The translations under genes were made by a program, and so were the position numbers. From positions 124,001 through 188,000 of the forward strand of contig CAMBMO010000003.1 of the NCBI GenBank assembly GCA_945868805.1: a DNA stretch of 64,000 nucleotides. Reading direction: 5' to 3'. This DNA is from Singulisphaera sp. GP187. Its GTDB lineage: Bacteria; Planctomycetota; Phycisphaerae; Phycisphaerales; SM1A02. Position 1 is the stretch's first letter; each line of letters starts with the position of its first letter. This document shows positions 43,260 through 52,747 of this stretch, piece after piece. The notes under the pieces were generated by a model. It worked only from the letters and a program-made list of their open reading frames with translations, ran no database searches and was not told where the DNA came from.

Positions 43260-44777
43260 CTATTTTCCTTTCGCACGCACAACGACAACTGGCTCGGCGA
43301 AGAATCGTAGAGCCTCTCGGCCACCCTCACGTCCCAGTCCGCTTGCGTGCATTCCGCCGATCGGGACACGCAGATCGCGCACCATCCACGAGTTGATCCA
43401 CACTGTCCCGCAGTCGAGCACACTCGCCACGCGTGCAGCGCGCGTCTCGTCGCTCGTCCAGACAGTTGCAGAGAGCCCGAATCGTGTGCCGTTGGCGATG
43501 CCAATCGCGTCCGCTTCGCTCTCGAAGGGGATGAGTGTCGCAACTGGACCAAAGATCTCTTCTTGATTCGCACGGGCGGCTGGTGGCAGTCCCTCGATGA
43601 GGGTGGGCGGATAGAACGCGCCAGACCGCACACGCTCGGGAAGCGTCGATGCGTCACTTCGCGCACCACCGCAGAGCAATCGTCCGCCATCGCGCACTGC
43701 GCCATCGACCGCCGCGGCGACTTTCAATAAGTGCTGCCCCGAGACGAGGGCTCCTATGTCGGTCGTCGGCTCGAGTGGATCGCCGACACGCAGGCGAAGT
43801 GTGCGTTCGACGAGTGCGGGAACGAATGCGTCCCACGCCTCGCGCGCGACGAGAATGCGCGAGGCGCAGTGACAGACCTGACCCTGATTTGTGAATGCGG
43901 CGCGCACGACGCCATCGACCGTTGCTTGCAACTGCGCAGGAGTCGCCGCATCGGCAAAGACGATCGCTGGATTCTTTCCGCCCAGTTCGAGTGCAGTGCG
44001 CTTGAAAGTTGGTGCCGCAGCACGTGCAATCGATTCGCCCGTCGCCGTTCCTCCCGTGAAGGTAATGCACGCGACTCGCGGATGCGAGACAAGTGCGGCA
44101 CCTGCGAGAGGACCACGACCATGGAGGATGTTGATGACTCCAGGCGGAAACCCCGCCTCGACCGTTCGTTCAGCGAGCATCCATGCAGTGAGCGGTGTGA
44201 CTTCGCTCGGCTTTCCAACGACGGTGCAACCCGTGGCAAGAGCCGGAGCGATCTTCCAAGTGAAGAGATAGAGCGGCAGGTTCCACGGAGAGATGCACGC
44301 TGCAACGCCGAGCGCGCGGTGATGGATGATCGACGACGATTGCGCGTTTTCGAATGCCTCGGCGCCATCTTCAAGAATTGCGTCCGCGAAGAAGCGCAAA
44401 TTGGCGATCGCACGAGGAATGTCGATTGTGCGCGCGAGTGCAATTGGCTTTCCAGTGTCGGACGACTCCGCCAACGCAAACGCGTCGATATCGCGTTCGA
44501 CGAGATCGGCCAGCAAGCGCAGTTTGAGTGCGCGCGCAGATGCCGGAAGCGTTCTCCATGCTGGGAAGGCATTTGTGGCAGATTCCACCGCGGCATCGAT
44601 GTCGGACGCGGTACTGTCGGGAGCAGTCGCGATGAGCGCGCCAGTCGCCGGGTCGTAGACGGAAATCGTCGCCCCGCCTCGTGCAGGCGTAAATCGACCG
44701 TCGATTAAATTGGCAATGACACGGGCGGGCAGACTCGTCGGTGGCATCGTGCGAAGGATAGGGCCGAGTGTGCTCAA
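43260..44777 (-). CDS. Aldehyde dehydrogenase, probable 2-aminomuconic-6-semialdehyde dehydrogenase
   Basis: 505 residues. The ALDH core has ISPWNLPLYLFTWKIAPAL, FTGGTATGESIA, the general base in ELGGKNPAIVF, the catalytic Cys in NQGQVCHCASR, EEIFGPVATLIPF and VPIGGMHASGLGREGG. It would oxidise aminomuconate semialdehyde to 2-aminomuconate. The start is TTG at 44777, overlapping the upstream TGA (TTGA) and preceded by GAGGG about 7 nt away; ATG 44747 has no such site. Substrate assignment rests on neighbouring ACMSD and RidA genes; hydroxymuconic-semialdehyde dehydrogenase is a close alternative. Confidence 0.88.
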   Translation of the reverse strand: MSTLGPILRTMPPTSLPARVIANLIDGRFTPARGGATISVYDPATGALIATAPDSTASDIDAAVESATNAFPAWRTLPASARALKLRLLADLVERDIDAFALAESSDTGKPIALARTIDIPRAIANLRFFADAILEDGAEAFENAQSSSIIHHRALGVAACISPWNLPLYLFTWKIAPALATGCTVVGKPSEVTPLTAWMLAERTVEAGFPPGVINILHGRGPLAGAALVSHPRVACITFTGGTATGESIARAAAPTFKRTALELGGKNPAIVFADAATPAQLQATVDGVVRAAFTNQGQVCHCASRILVAREAWDAFVPALVERTLRLRVGDPLEPTTDIGALVSGQHLLKVAAAVDGAVRDGGRLLCGGARSDASTLPERVRSGAFYPPTLIEGLPPAARANQEEIFGPVATLIPFESEADAIGIANGTRFGLSATVWTSDETRAARVASVLDCGTVWINSWMVRDLRVPIGGMHASGLGREGGREALRFFAEPVVVVRAKGK

Positions 44778-45730
44778 TCTGATCCCTCGGTCGATGCCAT
44801 CGAGACTTGTTTGGCACCACTGCCTTTACATGTGAGCATGAGGTACGCGCCACCGATGGCAATGCCCCCCGCGAGCCACTGCCACCACTGGAAGATTTCA
44901 CCGAAGATGACAAAGCTCGCGGCGCTCACGAGGAATGGTTGAAGTTGCAAGACGCCGCTGGTGATGACGACTCCAATACGGGCGATACTGATGTAATAGA
45001 AGGTGTGCCCAACGGCGATGCCAATGAATGCGCTGATGGCGAGTTCCCAAAGACTGTCGGCTGAAAGTTGAGGCACATAGGTGCCATGGTCGCGTCCGTA
45101 CAACAGCATCAGCACGATCAACCCTGCCGCGGTGATCTGGCAGATCACTGCGAATGCGATCACGGGGTGATACTTGCCCATCGATCGGCGCACACTCAGT
45201 CCGTACATGCCGAATCCAAACGCGCAGAGAATCGAAAGAGTCGTTCCCTTGACATTGAATCCCGCGAGTGATCCATCTCCGCCGAGAAGAATGGAAACGA
45301 TGCCCACGATGAGCACGACCGCGCCGACGAGATATCGCCGACTCGTGATGATCGCGCGCTCGTTTGGCACCATCAGATACGCGCCAATGGCGACCCAGAT
45401 GAGTTGTGTGCGAAGTCCGAATGTCACGAGTCCTGGATTCATCTCGTGGAATGCAGCGGTGAAGGCGACTTGTCCTCCGATGTTCGCGATCGATGGAATG
45501 AGCGCGTCCCGCCATATCGTCGCGGGAAGCCTTCGGTGCCAGAACGCCCACGCGATCGCTGGCATCCAAAAGATCGCACTCGCGCCATATCGCCAGCCAT
45601 TGTTCGTCCAGAAATCGACTTCAGTCGACAAGTGCCGCAAGAAGAGCGGCACAGTCGACCAACTGATGAGCGTGAGAATGAGGCAGAGCGCGCCTGTTGA
45701 CAACCCCATCCGAGCGCGTGCGCTCACCAT
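44774..45730 (-). CDS. EamA/DMT-family permease
   Basis: About 318 residues with ten predicted membrane helices in two EamA repeats (ALCLILTLISWSTVPLFLRH; ILCAFGFGMYGLSVRR; GVVITSGVLQLQPFLVSAAS). ATG 45730 has GGAAG six nt upstream, better than the GTG at 45742. It overlaps the KMO stop by 7 nt and the dehydrogenase start, so it lies in the kynurenine operon and may move tryptophan, kynurenine or a catabolite across the inner membrane (inference). Confidence 0.85.
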   Translation of the reverse strand: MVSARARMGLSTGALCLILTLISWSTVPLFLRHLSTEVDFWTNNGWRYGASAIFWMPAIAWAFWHRRLPATIWRDALIPSIANIGGQVAFTAAFHEMNPGLVTFGLRTQLIWVAIGAYLMVPNERAIITSRRYLVGAVVLIVGIVSILLGGDGSLAGFNVKGTTLSILCAFGFGMYGLSVRRSMGKYHPVIAFAVICQITAAGLIVLMLLYGRDHGTYVPQLSADSLWELAISAFIGIAVGHTFYYISIARIGVVITSGVLQLQPFLVSAASFVIFGEIFQWWQWLAGGIAIGGAYLMLTCKGSGAKQVSMASTEGSD

Positions 45731-47073
45731 GCGATCTTCCACGCGAGGAGCGCGATCGCGATGACCGCAATCGGCACTGCCACTGAGAGCGCGATCAGCA
45801 CGCGCTCCTGCGTCCGAGAACGCTCGAGTGCATCCGCATATGGAATCGTGCTGAAGCTGACCATGTCATAGCGGGGGATGAAGAGGCTCGGCGCGATGCC
45901 GTTCAGAAAGTGCTCAAGTTTCTTCTTCATCCGAAAAAGACTTGACGCGGTCTTGTCGCGCATCTCGATGAAGTTGTTCAGTGCCATATCCGCAATCGCA
46001 TCGCTGTTTCGCTTGCGAGCGCCCTCATAGGCGGTGATCGCGCGAGAGGTATCTCCGTGTGCAGCAAGCGCGTCCGCGAGCGCTTCGCAGTCCTCGAAGC
46101 TCGCGTTGGCACCTTGTCCAAAGAATGGGACGATCGCATGCGCCGCATCGCCGATCAAGACCGCACGACCGTGCATCGACCATGGGTTGCACCTCACCGT
46201 CACCATCGATCCAACTGGATTGGTCGTGAAATCCGCGTCGAATGTCGGCATCAACGCGAGTGCATCGGGATACTCGCGCACGAAATGCGCCCGCGCCGTC
46301 GTGGCGTCTCGAATCACATCGAAGCCGTTGCCTTGCGCTTCGGAAGACTTCTGCGGCCAGAAGAGCGTGCATGTGAACGACCCATCTGGGTTGGGAAGCG
46401 CAATCATCATTGATCCACCCCGCGGCCAGATGTGCAAAGCGTTCGGATTCATCGCGAAGGGGGCGTGGGCGCCACTCACAACTGGTGGAATGCACATTTC
46501 CTTGTAGCCGTGACTCAGCCACCGCTGGTCGTAATCGAATCCTTCGTTCTTGTACATGATGCCACGTATCGCACTGAATGCTCCATCGGCGCCGACGATG
46601 AGATCGGTAGTGGCAGTGGTCTCGATACCGGTCCGGTCGTCGACGAATGAAACACTGCTACACATCGCATTAAGTGCAGCGCACCGCTGGTGAAATGTGA
46701 CTCGCACGCTCGCTTGCGCTGCTGCCGCATTAAGCAGTATGAGATTCAGCATGCTTCGGGAAATACTCTGAATTGCGTGCGCGGGGTCGCGACTGTAATT
46801 CTGGAAGACAAGTTCGCCCGTGCGCGAATGAATCATTCGTCCCGGCATTCTGATCGCATCTTGCAAGATCGCTTCCTCAAGCCCTGCACGGCGCAGTGCC
46901 TTCAATCCGCGCGCGCTGATGGCGAGATTGATCGAACGCCCCGCGACATGCCCGCGCTCACGCGGATCACCGCGACGCTCGCGAAGATCGACTTCCCATC
47001 CGGCGCGACCGAGATAGATAGCAAGCAGACAGCCTGCAAGTCCAGCACCGATGATGATCACGCGTTTCGCCAT
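45724..47073 (-). CDS. kmo: Kynurenine 3-monooxygenase with C-terminal membrane anchor
   Basis: 449 residues. FAD binding begins VIIIGAGLAGCLLAIYL; the KMO-specific AGRSINLAISARGLKALR, DG motif DLIVGADGAFSAIR and FAD motif VLIGDAAHAIVPFFGQGAN with NASFEDC follow. It hydroxylates kynurenine to 3-hydroxykynurenine with NADPH. The last 23 residues form a hydrophobic helix (ALSVAVPIAVIAIALLAWK), a likely membrane anchor like that of eukaryotic KMO. It is divergent from the protease gene (41 nt). Confidence 0.95.
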   Translation of the reverse strand: MAKRVIIIGAGLAGCLLAIYLGRAGWEVDLRERRGDPRERGHVAGRSINLAISARGLKALRRAGLEEAILQDAIRMPGRMIHSRTGELVFQNYSRDPAHAIQSISRSMLNLILLNAAAAQASVRVTFHQRCAALNAMCSSVSFVDDRTGIETTATTDLIVGADGAFSAIRGIMYKNEGFDYDQRWLSHGYKEMCIPPVVSGAHAPFAMNPNALHIWPRGGSMMIALPNPDGSFTCTLFWPQKSSEAQGNGFDVIRDATTARAHFVREYPDALALMPTFDADFTTNPVGSMVTVRCNPWSMHGRAVLIGDAAHAIVPFFGQGANASFEDCEALADALAAHGDTSRAITAYEGARKRNSDAIADMALNNFIEMRDKTASSLFRMKKKLEHFLNGIAPSLFIPRYDMVSFSTIPYADALERSRTQERVLIALSVAVPIAVIAIALLAWKIAW

Positions 47074-47114
47074 CTTGGTGGAGTGTAGAAAGGGGTCGTG
47101 ATAGCCTCAGGGCC

Positions 47115-48638
47115 ATGAAATCAACAGCATGCTTCCTCGGGGCGTTTGCATTTATCGTGGCGCAATCACTCTTGGCACCGATCGCAGCGGCGCAGGCACC
47201 ACTCGCGCCACCGCCGACCGTACCAGACGCAGATCTGCGCAAGTCGGTCGTCCAAATCTCGGTGAAGTGGGAGCCGCGATCGCCGCTCTCGCCGTGGAAG
47301 CGCGAGACTCCGCAAGACATCGGTGGTTCTGGCGTCGTCATTGCTCCTGGTCGCATCCTCACCAACGCCCACGTCGCCGAGCAGGCGAGCGAGATCCTCA
47401 TCGAGTCATCGCAGACATCGCTTCCGATTCAGGTGGAACTGCTTGCGATCGATCGATCGCGCGACCTTGCTCTGCTCGGCACGACCGACGAGGTCTTCAT
47501 CAAGAATCATCCACCGATTGCTCTGCTCGATGGGCTTCCCAAGGAAGGCGCACGCGTGATCGTGATGGGCTACCCCGTCGGCGGCGATGCGCTCTCGACG
47601 ACAAGCGGCGTCATTTCGCGAACCGAGTGGGCAGATGTCGGCGATGGCGGGGAGCCTGGCATGCGCGTCCAAGTCGACGCGGCCGTCAATCACGGCAATA
47701 GTGGTGGTCCTGCGTTCGTCGATGGCATGATCGCCGGACTCGCCTTCAGCGGGCTCGATAGCGCCGAGGCGGACAACATCTCCTATCTCATCGCGACTGA
47801 GGAAATCCAACGATTTCTCGATGAGGCGAAGATGGGCGAGATCGATGGCGACTCGGTGTGGAACGTCTCATGCCAGACTCTCGAAAACCCGGCACTTCGA
47901 TCGAAGCTCGGTGTTGCGAGCGATGTCAGTGGTGTCGTCGTCATTTCGCAGCGTGGTGGCCCACTCGAAGCGTGGGACATCATCACCAGCGTCAACGGTC
48001 AGGCCGTCGACAACAAGGGTCAGATCACGATCGAAGGAGATCGAAAGGTTGCGCTCGAGTGCGCGGTGGGGCGATTCGTTCCAACTGAAAGTGTGATGAC
48101 GATTCCGGTCGAGATCATTCGTGCGGGGAAGCCGATGACATTGGATGTCGCGACACTTGTTCGCACAAAGCGAGTCATCGGGGATTATCCCGACGGCAAT
48201 TTTCCATACGCGATGTACGGTCCGCTTGTCTTCAGTCCACTAAGCAGGTCGCTGTTGCGGGAGGTCCGTGGATGGATGATGTTCAGACAGAGTCCGATCG
48301 CGGCGTTCGTCGATGATGATCGCCCGAGTGAGGGCAAGCAATTCGTGTCGGTGGCGAGCCCGCTGCTATCGAGTCCGATTGCGCGCGGCTACGAAGTCGC
48401 AGCAGGTCAGACCGTCAAGACCATCAACGGAAAGACCTTCGCGAACTTTCGCGAGTTCGCGCAAGTCCTTCGCGATCTGAAGGACGAGTATGTGATTTTC
48501 GAATTCAACGAGTCGGGGATCGAACGCATCATCTTCAAACGCAGTGAAGTCGACGCCGCGACTGAAAAACTGATGGACTCCAACGGCATCCGCCGGCGAT
48601 GCTCGAAGGACGTCGCGGACTTGCTGGAGAAGGATTAG
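47115..48638 (+). CDS. Deg/HtrA-type periplasmic serine protease
   Basis: 507 residues. Signal peptide (FLGAFAFIVAQSLLAPIAAA), then the trypsin-like domain with His86 (TNAHV), Asp117 (SRDLALL) and Ser196 (GNSGGP). VIVMGYPVGGDALSTTSGV resembles plant-type Deg proteases. PDZ-like domains follow at about 270-340 (GGPLEAWDIITSVNGQ) and 410-480 (AAGQTVKTINGKTFANFREF). It interrupts the kynurenine cluster on the opposite strand and overlaps kynU tail to tail by 4 nt. Nothing links it functionally to tryptophan breakdown. Confidence 0.9.
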   Translation: MKSTACFLGAFAFIVAQSLLAPIAAAQAPLAPPPTVPDADLRKSVVQISVKWEPRSPLSPWKRETPQDIGGSGVVIAPGRILTNAHVAEQASEILIESSQTSLPIQVELLAIDRSRDLALLGTTDEVFIKNHPPIALLDGLPKEGARVIVMGYPVGGDALSTTSGVISRTEWADVGDGGEPGMRVQVDAAVNHGNSGGPAFVDGMIAGLAFSGLDSAEADNISYLIATEEIQRFLDEAKMGEIDGDSVWNVSCQTLENPALRSKLGVASDVSGVVVISQRGGPLEAWDIITSVNGQAVDNKGQITIEGDRKVALECAVGRFVPTESVMTIPVEIIRAGKPMTLDVATLVRTKRVIGDYPDGNFPYAMYGPLVFSPLSRSLLREVRGWMMFRQSPIAAFVDDDRPSEGKQFVSVASPLLSSPIARGYEVAAGQTVKTINGKTFANFREFAQVLRDLKDEYVIFEFNESGIERIIFKRSEVDAATEKLMDSNGIRRRCSKDVADLLEKD

Positions 48639-49957
48639 GCGGGACTCGTCAACGCCTCAACCAGCCGCCAGCAATCTTCGAACCGGGTGTAGAGCGGTGC
48701 GGGCGCGGCGCGAATGACACTCGGATGTCTGAAGTCGCAGACGATTCCCTGTGGGAGCAGTGAGTCGTAGAGTTTCTGTGCGGCGACGGGATCGCCGTTG
48801 ACGCAGAGCGACATCTGGCATCCACGTTCGCCTGTGGCAGAAGGTGTGAGCAGTCGGAAGTGCTTCGCGTCACGCGCACGCAACGAAAGTTCAGTGAACC
48901 CTGTCATGACACGCGCCTTCGCGATCAACCGCGGCATCCCGGCCTTTTGAAATTGCTCGAAGCTTGCCAGGAGCGGCGCGAGCGACAAGATCGGCGGATT
49001 CGAAACCTGCCATGCGTCGGCACCAGGACCCGGATCGAATGTGGACCCCATCTGGAATCGTGTCGCCGGATTCGTTCCCCACCATCCTTCGAGTCTCGCG
49101 CCAGGATTCGCATGATGCCGTTCATGAATGAACGCGCCCGCGACTGCGCCAGGTCCGCCGTTGAGATACTTGTACGAACACCAGCAGGCGAAGTCCGCGT
49201 TCCAGTCGTGAAGCGAGAGCGCGACGTTGCCAATCGCGTGCGCGAGATCCCACCCGCACTTCGCGCCCACGCCGTGCGCCGCTCGCGTGATGCGCGCCAT
49301 GTCGAGAACCTGTCCTGTGTAGTACTGCACGCCTCCCAAGATCACAAGCGCAAGTTCGTCGCCGAGACGTGCGATGGTCGTCTCGATGTCCTCGTGGCGC
49401 AGACACTCTTCGCCATCGCGTGGTGCGACTTCGACCACATCAGTGCTCGGGTCTCCGCCAACCGCACGCACGAACGAGTGGATCGCGAACCGATCGCTTG
49501 GGAAAGCCCCGCGTTCCATCAGGATGCGTCTTCGCACGCCCTTGGTCGAATCTTGCGGTCGATAGAAACTCGTCAACATCAAGTGCAAGTTGACCGTCAG
49601 CGAATTCATCGCAATGACCTCGTGTGGGAGCGCACCCGTGAGTTCCGTGAGACTCTCGCGAAAGAAATCGTGGTACTTGACCCACGGCCTGCGTCCATGG
49701 ACATGCGCCTGCGCGCCCATGGTGGACCAGTCGTTGAGTTCCTCGTTGACACGGTCGCGCGTCGCGCGTGCCATCAACCCGAGCGAGTTGCCGACGAGGT
49801 ACGCCAGCGGCTTGCCCTTCGCGTCGCACGGGATCTCGAACGCGTCGCGAAACGAAGCAAGCGGATCGTGCGCGTCACACCAGAGCGCGAATTCGCGGGT
49901 GGGCTGAATGTCCGACGCGGCGAGGTCGAAGATCGTCTGTGGAGCGGTGTGTGTCAT
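48635..49957 (-). CDS. kynU: Kynureninase
   Basis: About 440 residues from ATG 49957. PLP enzyme of fold type I. Motifs are YLVGNSLGLM, HGRRPWVKYHDFF, MNSLTVNLHLM, ALVILGGVQYYTGQ, GWDLAHAIGNV and the PLP-lysine region CSYKYLNGGPGAVAGAF. It splits 3-hydroxykynurenine into 3-hydroxyanthranilate and alanine. It lies 10 nt downstream of the ACMSD gene. The frame is open to 50029, but family sequence starts after 49957. Confidence 0.96.
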   Translation of the reverse strand: MTHTAPQTIFDLAASDIQPTREFALWCDAHDPLASFRDAFEIPCDAKGKPLAYLVGNSLGLMARATRDRVNEELNDWSTMGAQAHVHGRRPWVKYHDFFRESLTELTGALPHEVIAMNSLTVNLHLMLTSFYRPQDSTKGVRRRILMERGAFPSDRFAIHSFVRAVGGDPSTDVVEVAPRDGEECLRHEDIETTIARLGDELALVILGGVQYYTGQVLDMARITRAAHGVGAKCGWDLAHAIGNVALSLHDWNADFACWCSYKYLNGGPGAVAGAFIHERHHANPGARLEGWWGTNPATRFQMGSTFDPGPGADAWQVSNPPILSLAPLLASFEQFQKAGMPRLIAKARVMTGFTELSLRARDAKHFRLLTPSATGERGCQMSLCVNGDPVAAQKLYDSLLPQGIVCDFRHPSVIRAAPAPLYTRFEDCWRLVEALTSPA

Positions 49958-49967
49958 GGGCTGGGTC

Positions 49968-50978
49968 CTAGGAGCGCATCCCCAAGAATTCCATCGCCGT
50001 ACCTGCGAGCATTCGTGTGCGCTGCGCATCCGTCAGCCAATCCGCGGCGCGAACCAACCTGCCTGGAGGATTCTCTGCGAGAGGAAACGGATAATCCGAT
50101 CCCATCGCGATGCGTTGCGCGCCGACTGTGCGGACGAGATATCGCAGCGCCTCGTCGTCGTGCACGATGCTGTCAAAGAACAGTCTCTTCAGATGATCGC
50201 GTGGCGGAGTCTTGGAATGCGTCGCGCAGAGATCTGGCCGCGCTTGAAAACCATGTTCGATTCTCCCGAGCGTGTATGGGAACGATCCGCCTCCGTGAGC
50301 GAAGCAGATCCGAAGTTTCGGATGCCGATCGAGCACGCCGCCGAGCGCGAGCGCGCAGATTGCTCTTGTCGTCTCGGCTGGCATTCCCACAAGCCAGGGC
50401 ATCCAAAAGCGGGGGATCTCCTTTCGACCGAGGACATCCCACGGATGCACGAACACCGCGGCACCGAGCGATTCGGCCGCAGCGAAAAATGGCGCAAAGG
50501 CAGCGTCGTCAAGATCACGACCATCCACATTCGTCCCGATCTGCACCCCTGGAAACCCGAGCGACTTGATGCACCGTTCAAGTTCGCGCACTGCAAGTGT
50601 GGCGTCCTGCATCGCAACGGTGCCGAGCGCGACGAAGCGATCGGGCGTCGCTCGCACAACACCCGCGAAATGGTCGTTGAGCAACTGCGACAAGTCGTGC
50701 GCATGGATCGCCTTCGCACCATATGAAAACATCACAGGTACGGTCGAGAGAACCTGAATATCGACGCCAGCCACGTCACAATCAGCGATCCGCCGCGAGG
50801 CATCCCAGCAATTTGATTCGATCTCGCGAAAGACTTCGCCGTCGATCATCATCTTCGCACGGCAATGCGCACAGTGATCGAGCGAGACCCATCCGCCGCA
50901 GCCGTACCGCTCGCGCAAGTCTGGCCACCGCTCGGGCAGCATGTGAGTATGGAGATCAATTGTGCGCGGTGTGCGCAT
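49968..50978 (-). CDS. 2-amino-3-carboxymuconate-6-semialdehyde decarboxylase (ACMSD)
   Basis: 336 residues, the usual length. Amidohydrolase metal ligands are IDLHTHMLP (His-x-His), FVHPWD, CFAHGGGSFP and GSDYPFP (Asp). The ACMSD-specific WVSLDHCAHC-like region and the STVPVMFSYGAKA segment are present. It decarboxylates the unstable HAO product, directing flow away from quinolinate and NAD. It lies between kynU and the HAO gene on the same strand. Confidence 0.94.
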   Translation of the reverse strand: MRTPRTIDLHTHMLPERWPDLRERYGCGGWVSLDHCAHCRAKMMIDGEVFREIESNCWDASRRIADCDVAGVDIQVLSTVPVMFSYGAKAIHAHDLSQLLNDHFAGVVRATPDRFVALGTVAMQDATLAVRELERCIKSLGFPGVQIGTNVDGRDLDDAAFAPFFAAAESLGAAVFVHPWDVLGRKEIPRFWMPWLVGMPAETTRAICALALGGVLDRHPKLRICFAHGGGSFPYTLGRIEHGFQARPDLCATHSKTPPRDHLKRLFFDSIVHDDEALRYLVRTVGAQRIAMGSDYPFPLAENPPGRLVRAADWLTDAQRTRMLAGTAMEFLGMRS

Positions 50979-51009
50979 CGAGAGAGTCTAACGAACCGAT
51001 CGCCACGCC

Positions 51010-51624
51010 TCACGCCGTCCGAGGCGCAGGCTTCGGTACTCGCGTTCCGCACGATGGACAAGTACAGAGCTTTGGATCCGCCCAGAACGCTTCCATTTCA
51101 CGGCGAAACTGCTTCACGATGTCCGAGCAGGTGAATTCCTTGTCGTAGACCAACGCGTCGCACTTCTCGCAGTAAAAGATCATGTGCTCGGTCTCGCTGG
51201 GCAGACGACGGCGTTCGACAACGAGACCAATCGTGTCCGGCCCGCGCTGGGGACGATGTGGAATGCCACCTGGAACGAACATCGATTCGCCCTCGCGCAA
51301 CGGAATGTCGCGGATGCCGTGTGCATCGCGAACGCGCACAGAGACATCACCCTTGATCTGCATGAAGAACTCCTCTGAATTCGTCATATGAAAATCGTTG
51401 CGCGCATTGGGTCCCGCGATGATCATCACGAAAAAATCTTGACCGCTGAAGAGATACTTGTTCGAAACCGGCGGCACCATCAGGTGCTTGTTGTCCTTGA
51501 CCCAAGATCCGATATTGATCGCGCCCGCAACTCCTCCCGCGCCATCCCACCCCGTCGGGTCGCCGAGCGAGTCAGTCGCAGGAACGGGATTTGCAACGAC
51601 TACGGTTGGATTGATCGTGCTCAT
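51010..51624 (-). CDS. 3-hydroxyanthranilate 3,4-dioxygenase
   Basis: About 204 residues from ATG 51624. The cupin has NDFHMTNSEEFFMQIKGD (iron His and Glu) and GGIPHRPQRG (second His). The C-terminus carries the bacterial rubredoxin-like iron site, CEKCD and CPSCG. It cleaves the ring of 3-hydroxyanthranilate to ACMS. About 35 residues precede the first conserved strand, longer than usual. It heads the minus-strand series with ACMSD and kynU. Confidence 0.95.
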   Translation of the reverse strand: MSTINPTVVVANPVPATDSLGDPTGWDGAGGVAGAINIGSWVKDNKHLMVPPVSNKYLFSGQDFFVMIIAGPNARNDFHMTNSEEFFMQIKGDVSVRVRDAHGIRDIPLREGESMFVPGGIPHRPQRGPDTIGLVVERRRLPSETEHMIFYCEKCDALVYDKEFTCSDIVKQFRREMEAFWADPKLCTCPSCGTRVPKPAPRTA

Positions 51625-51705
51625 GCCCGAATGGTAACTCGGTCCGCTGGAATCCAAGAATGAGCTTGGAGCAAATTCCTCCAATTGGGCGTCTATTCTT
51701 GCGGG

Positions 51706-52131
51706 ATGCCGTTGCCCTCGTTTCAGTGGTCAGTTCATCCAGCGCGTGCGCGACCGATTGCGGCTTTCTGCGCGGCGGTCGCAGTTGGCGCGGTGAGCGT
51801 GCTCGTCGCGCAAATCGCGGGTGACTGGATGTGGGGAGCGATGAGCGCGCTCGGACTTTTCATGTCGCTTGCGCGGTTTTTTCTTCCGACGCGATTTCGC
51901 ATCGATGACGAGGGCGCAGAGGTGACGTACCCGCTATCGGAGAGTCGCCTTGTGTGGAGCGAAGTTGGCTGTGTGCGCTGGCAATCGCGTCGCGCGCTGA
52001 TCGCGCGATCGTCGACCTATCGATCGCAGGTGCGTGGCCTGGCACTCGAGTTGGCAGGGTTGTCTGAGCAGTCCGCAATCGACCTGAAGTCATTCGTCAC
52101 CTCACGCACCGCACCCGAGGCATGGCAATGA
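51706..52131 (+). CDS. Small membrane protein of unknown function
   Basis: 141 residues from ATG 51706. Two hydrophobic segments (IAAFCAAVAVGAVSVLVAQI and WGAMSALGLFMSLARFFLP) precede a cytoplasmic-type domain resembling a PH-like or DUF fold (TRFRIDDEGAEVTYPL, LVWSEVGCVRW). It overlaps the next start (ATGA), so the two are coupled. Confidence 0.7.
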   Translation: MPLPSFQWSVHPARARPIAAFCAAVAVGAVSVLVAQIAGDWMWGAMSALGLFMSLARFFLPTRFRIDDEGAEVTYPLSESRLVWSEVGCVRWQSRRALIARSSTYRSQVRGLALELAGLSEQSAIDLKSFVTSRTAPEAWQ

Positions 52132-52460
52132 CTGGCAAATGGCGAGAAATTTGGGATCGCGCGTTTCACATCGACCCCCCTGGTCCTGCGAAGCCGACTC
52201 CCGAAGAAGCCACGCTCGTCGAACGTGTCGCTGAAGAAGTTGTGAAGCGGCGAATGTCCCAGCCTGCGCTGCTGTTTCTTGAATCGAGTCGTCCCCTCGC
52301 TGGCGTGGGCGCCGCGGCGATGCACTTTCTTCAGCCATTTGTGTCGGTCGTGATCAAGCAGACGACATGGTCGACGCTCGCAACATTCCTAGAACGCTCA
52401 GGATCAGTCGAGTACCTCTGCTTGCGCATCGAGGCACTTGAGAGAGAAGCCTCGAAGTGA
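52128..52460 (+). CDS. Small protein of unknown function
   Basis: 110 residues from ATG 52128, which overlaps the upstream stop and has GAGG seven nt upstream; ATG 52122 is possible but too close to that site. Helical, with AFHIDPPGPAKPTPEEATLV and a mildly hydrophobic middle (SRPLAGVGAAAMHFLQPFVSV). Its size, helical make-up and coupling with a PH-like membrane partner are the only clues. Confidence 0.65.
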   Translation: MTGKWREIWDRAFHIDPPGPAKPTPEEATLVERVAEEVVKRRMSQPALLFLESSRPLAGVGAAAMHFLQPFVSVVIKQTTWSTLATFLERSGSVEYLCLRIEALEREASK

Positions 52461-52747
52461 CGAAGTCGCAAACTGTCGCTCGATCATTGACACTCGCCTC
52501 TCTTCACAGCGGCGCGAAGTCGCGCGCACGCACGCACTCACACTTCGCAGACTTGCTCGGCCGCCACGGATCGCCTCCGATGTGGGGAGCGCCAACGCAC
52601 GATCAGCGACGCGTGGACTCCGTATAGGTCGATTGCCAAGCGCATGCTTTGGCAGTCGTATCTCTTTCGGCAGGAGTCCGCAAAAAGGTCAATACACTCC
52701 GATACACATTGAGCACGGACTTGAACAGCGTTTCGCCTGGGGTTGCA
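52461..52747. other. Intergenic spacer
   Basis: About 287 nt before the preferred start of the next gene. No RNA gene, repeat or terminator seen. The last 99 nt are open in frame with the membrane protein and could be coding if translation begins at TTG 52649. Confidence 0.4.

Noticed and set aside
48860-50569. 569-codon plus-strand open frame
   Set aside because: Antisense to kynU and the ACMSD gene, and Arg-rich like other mirror frames.
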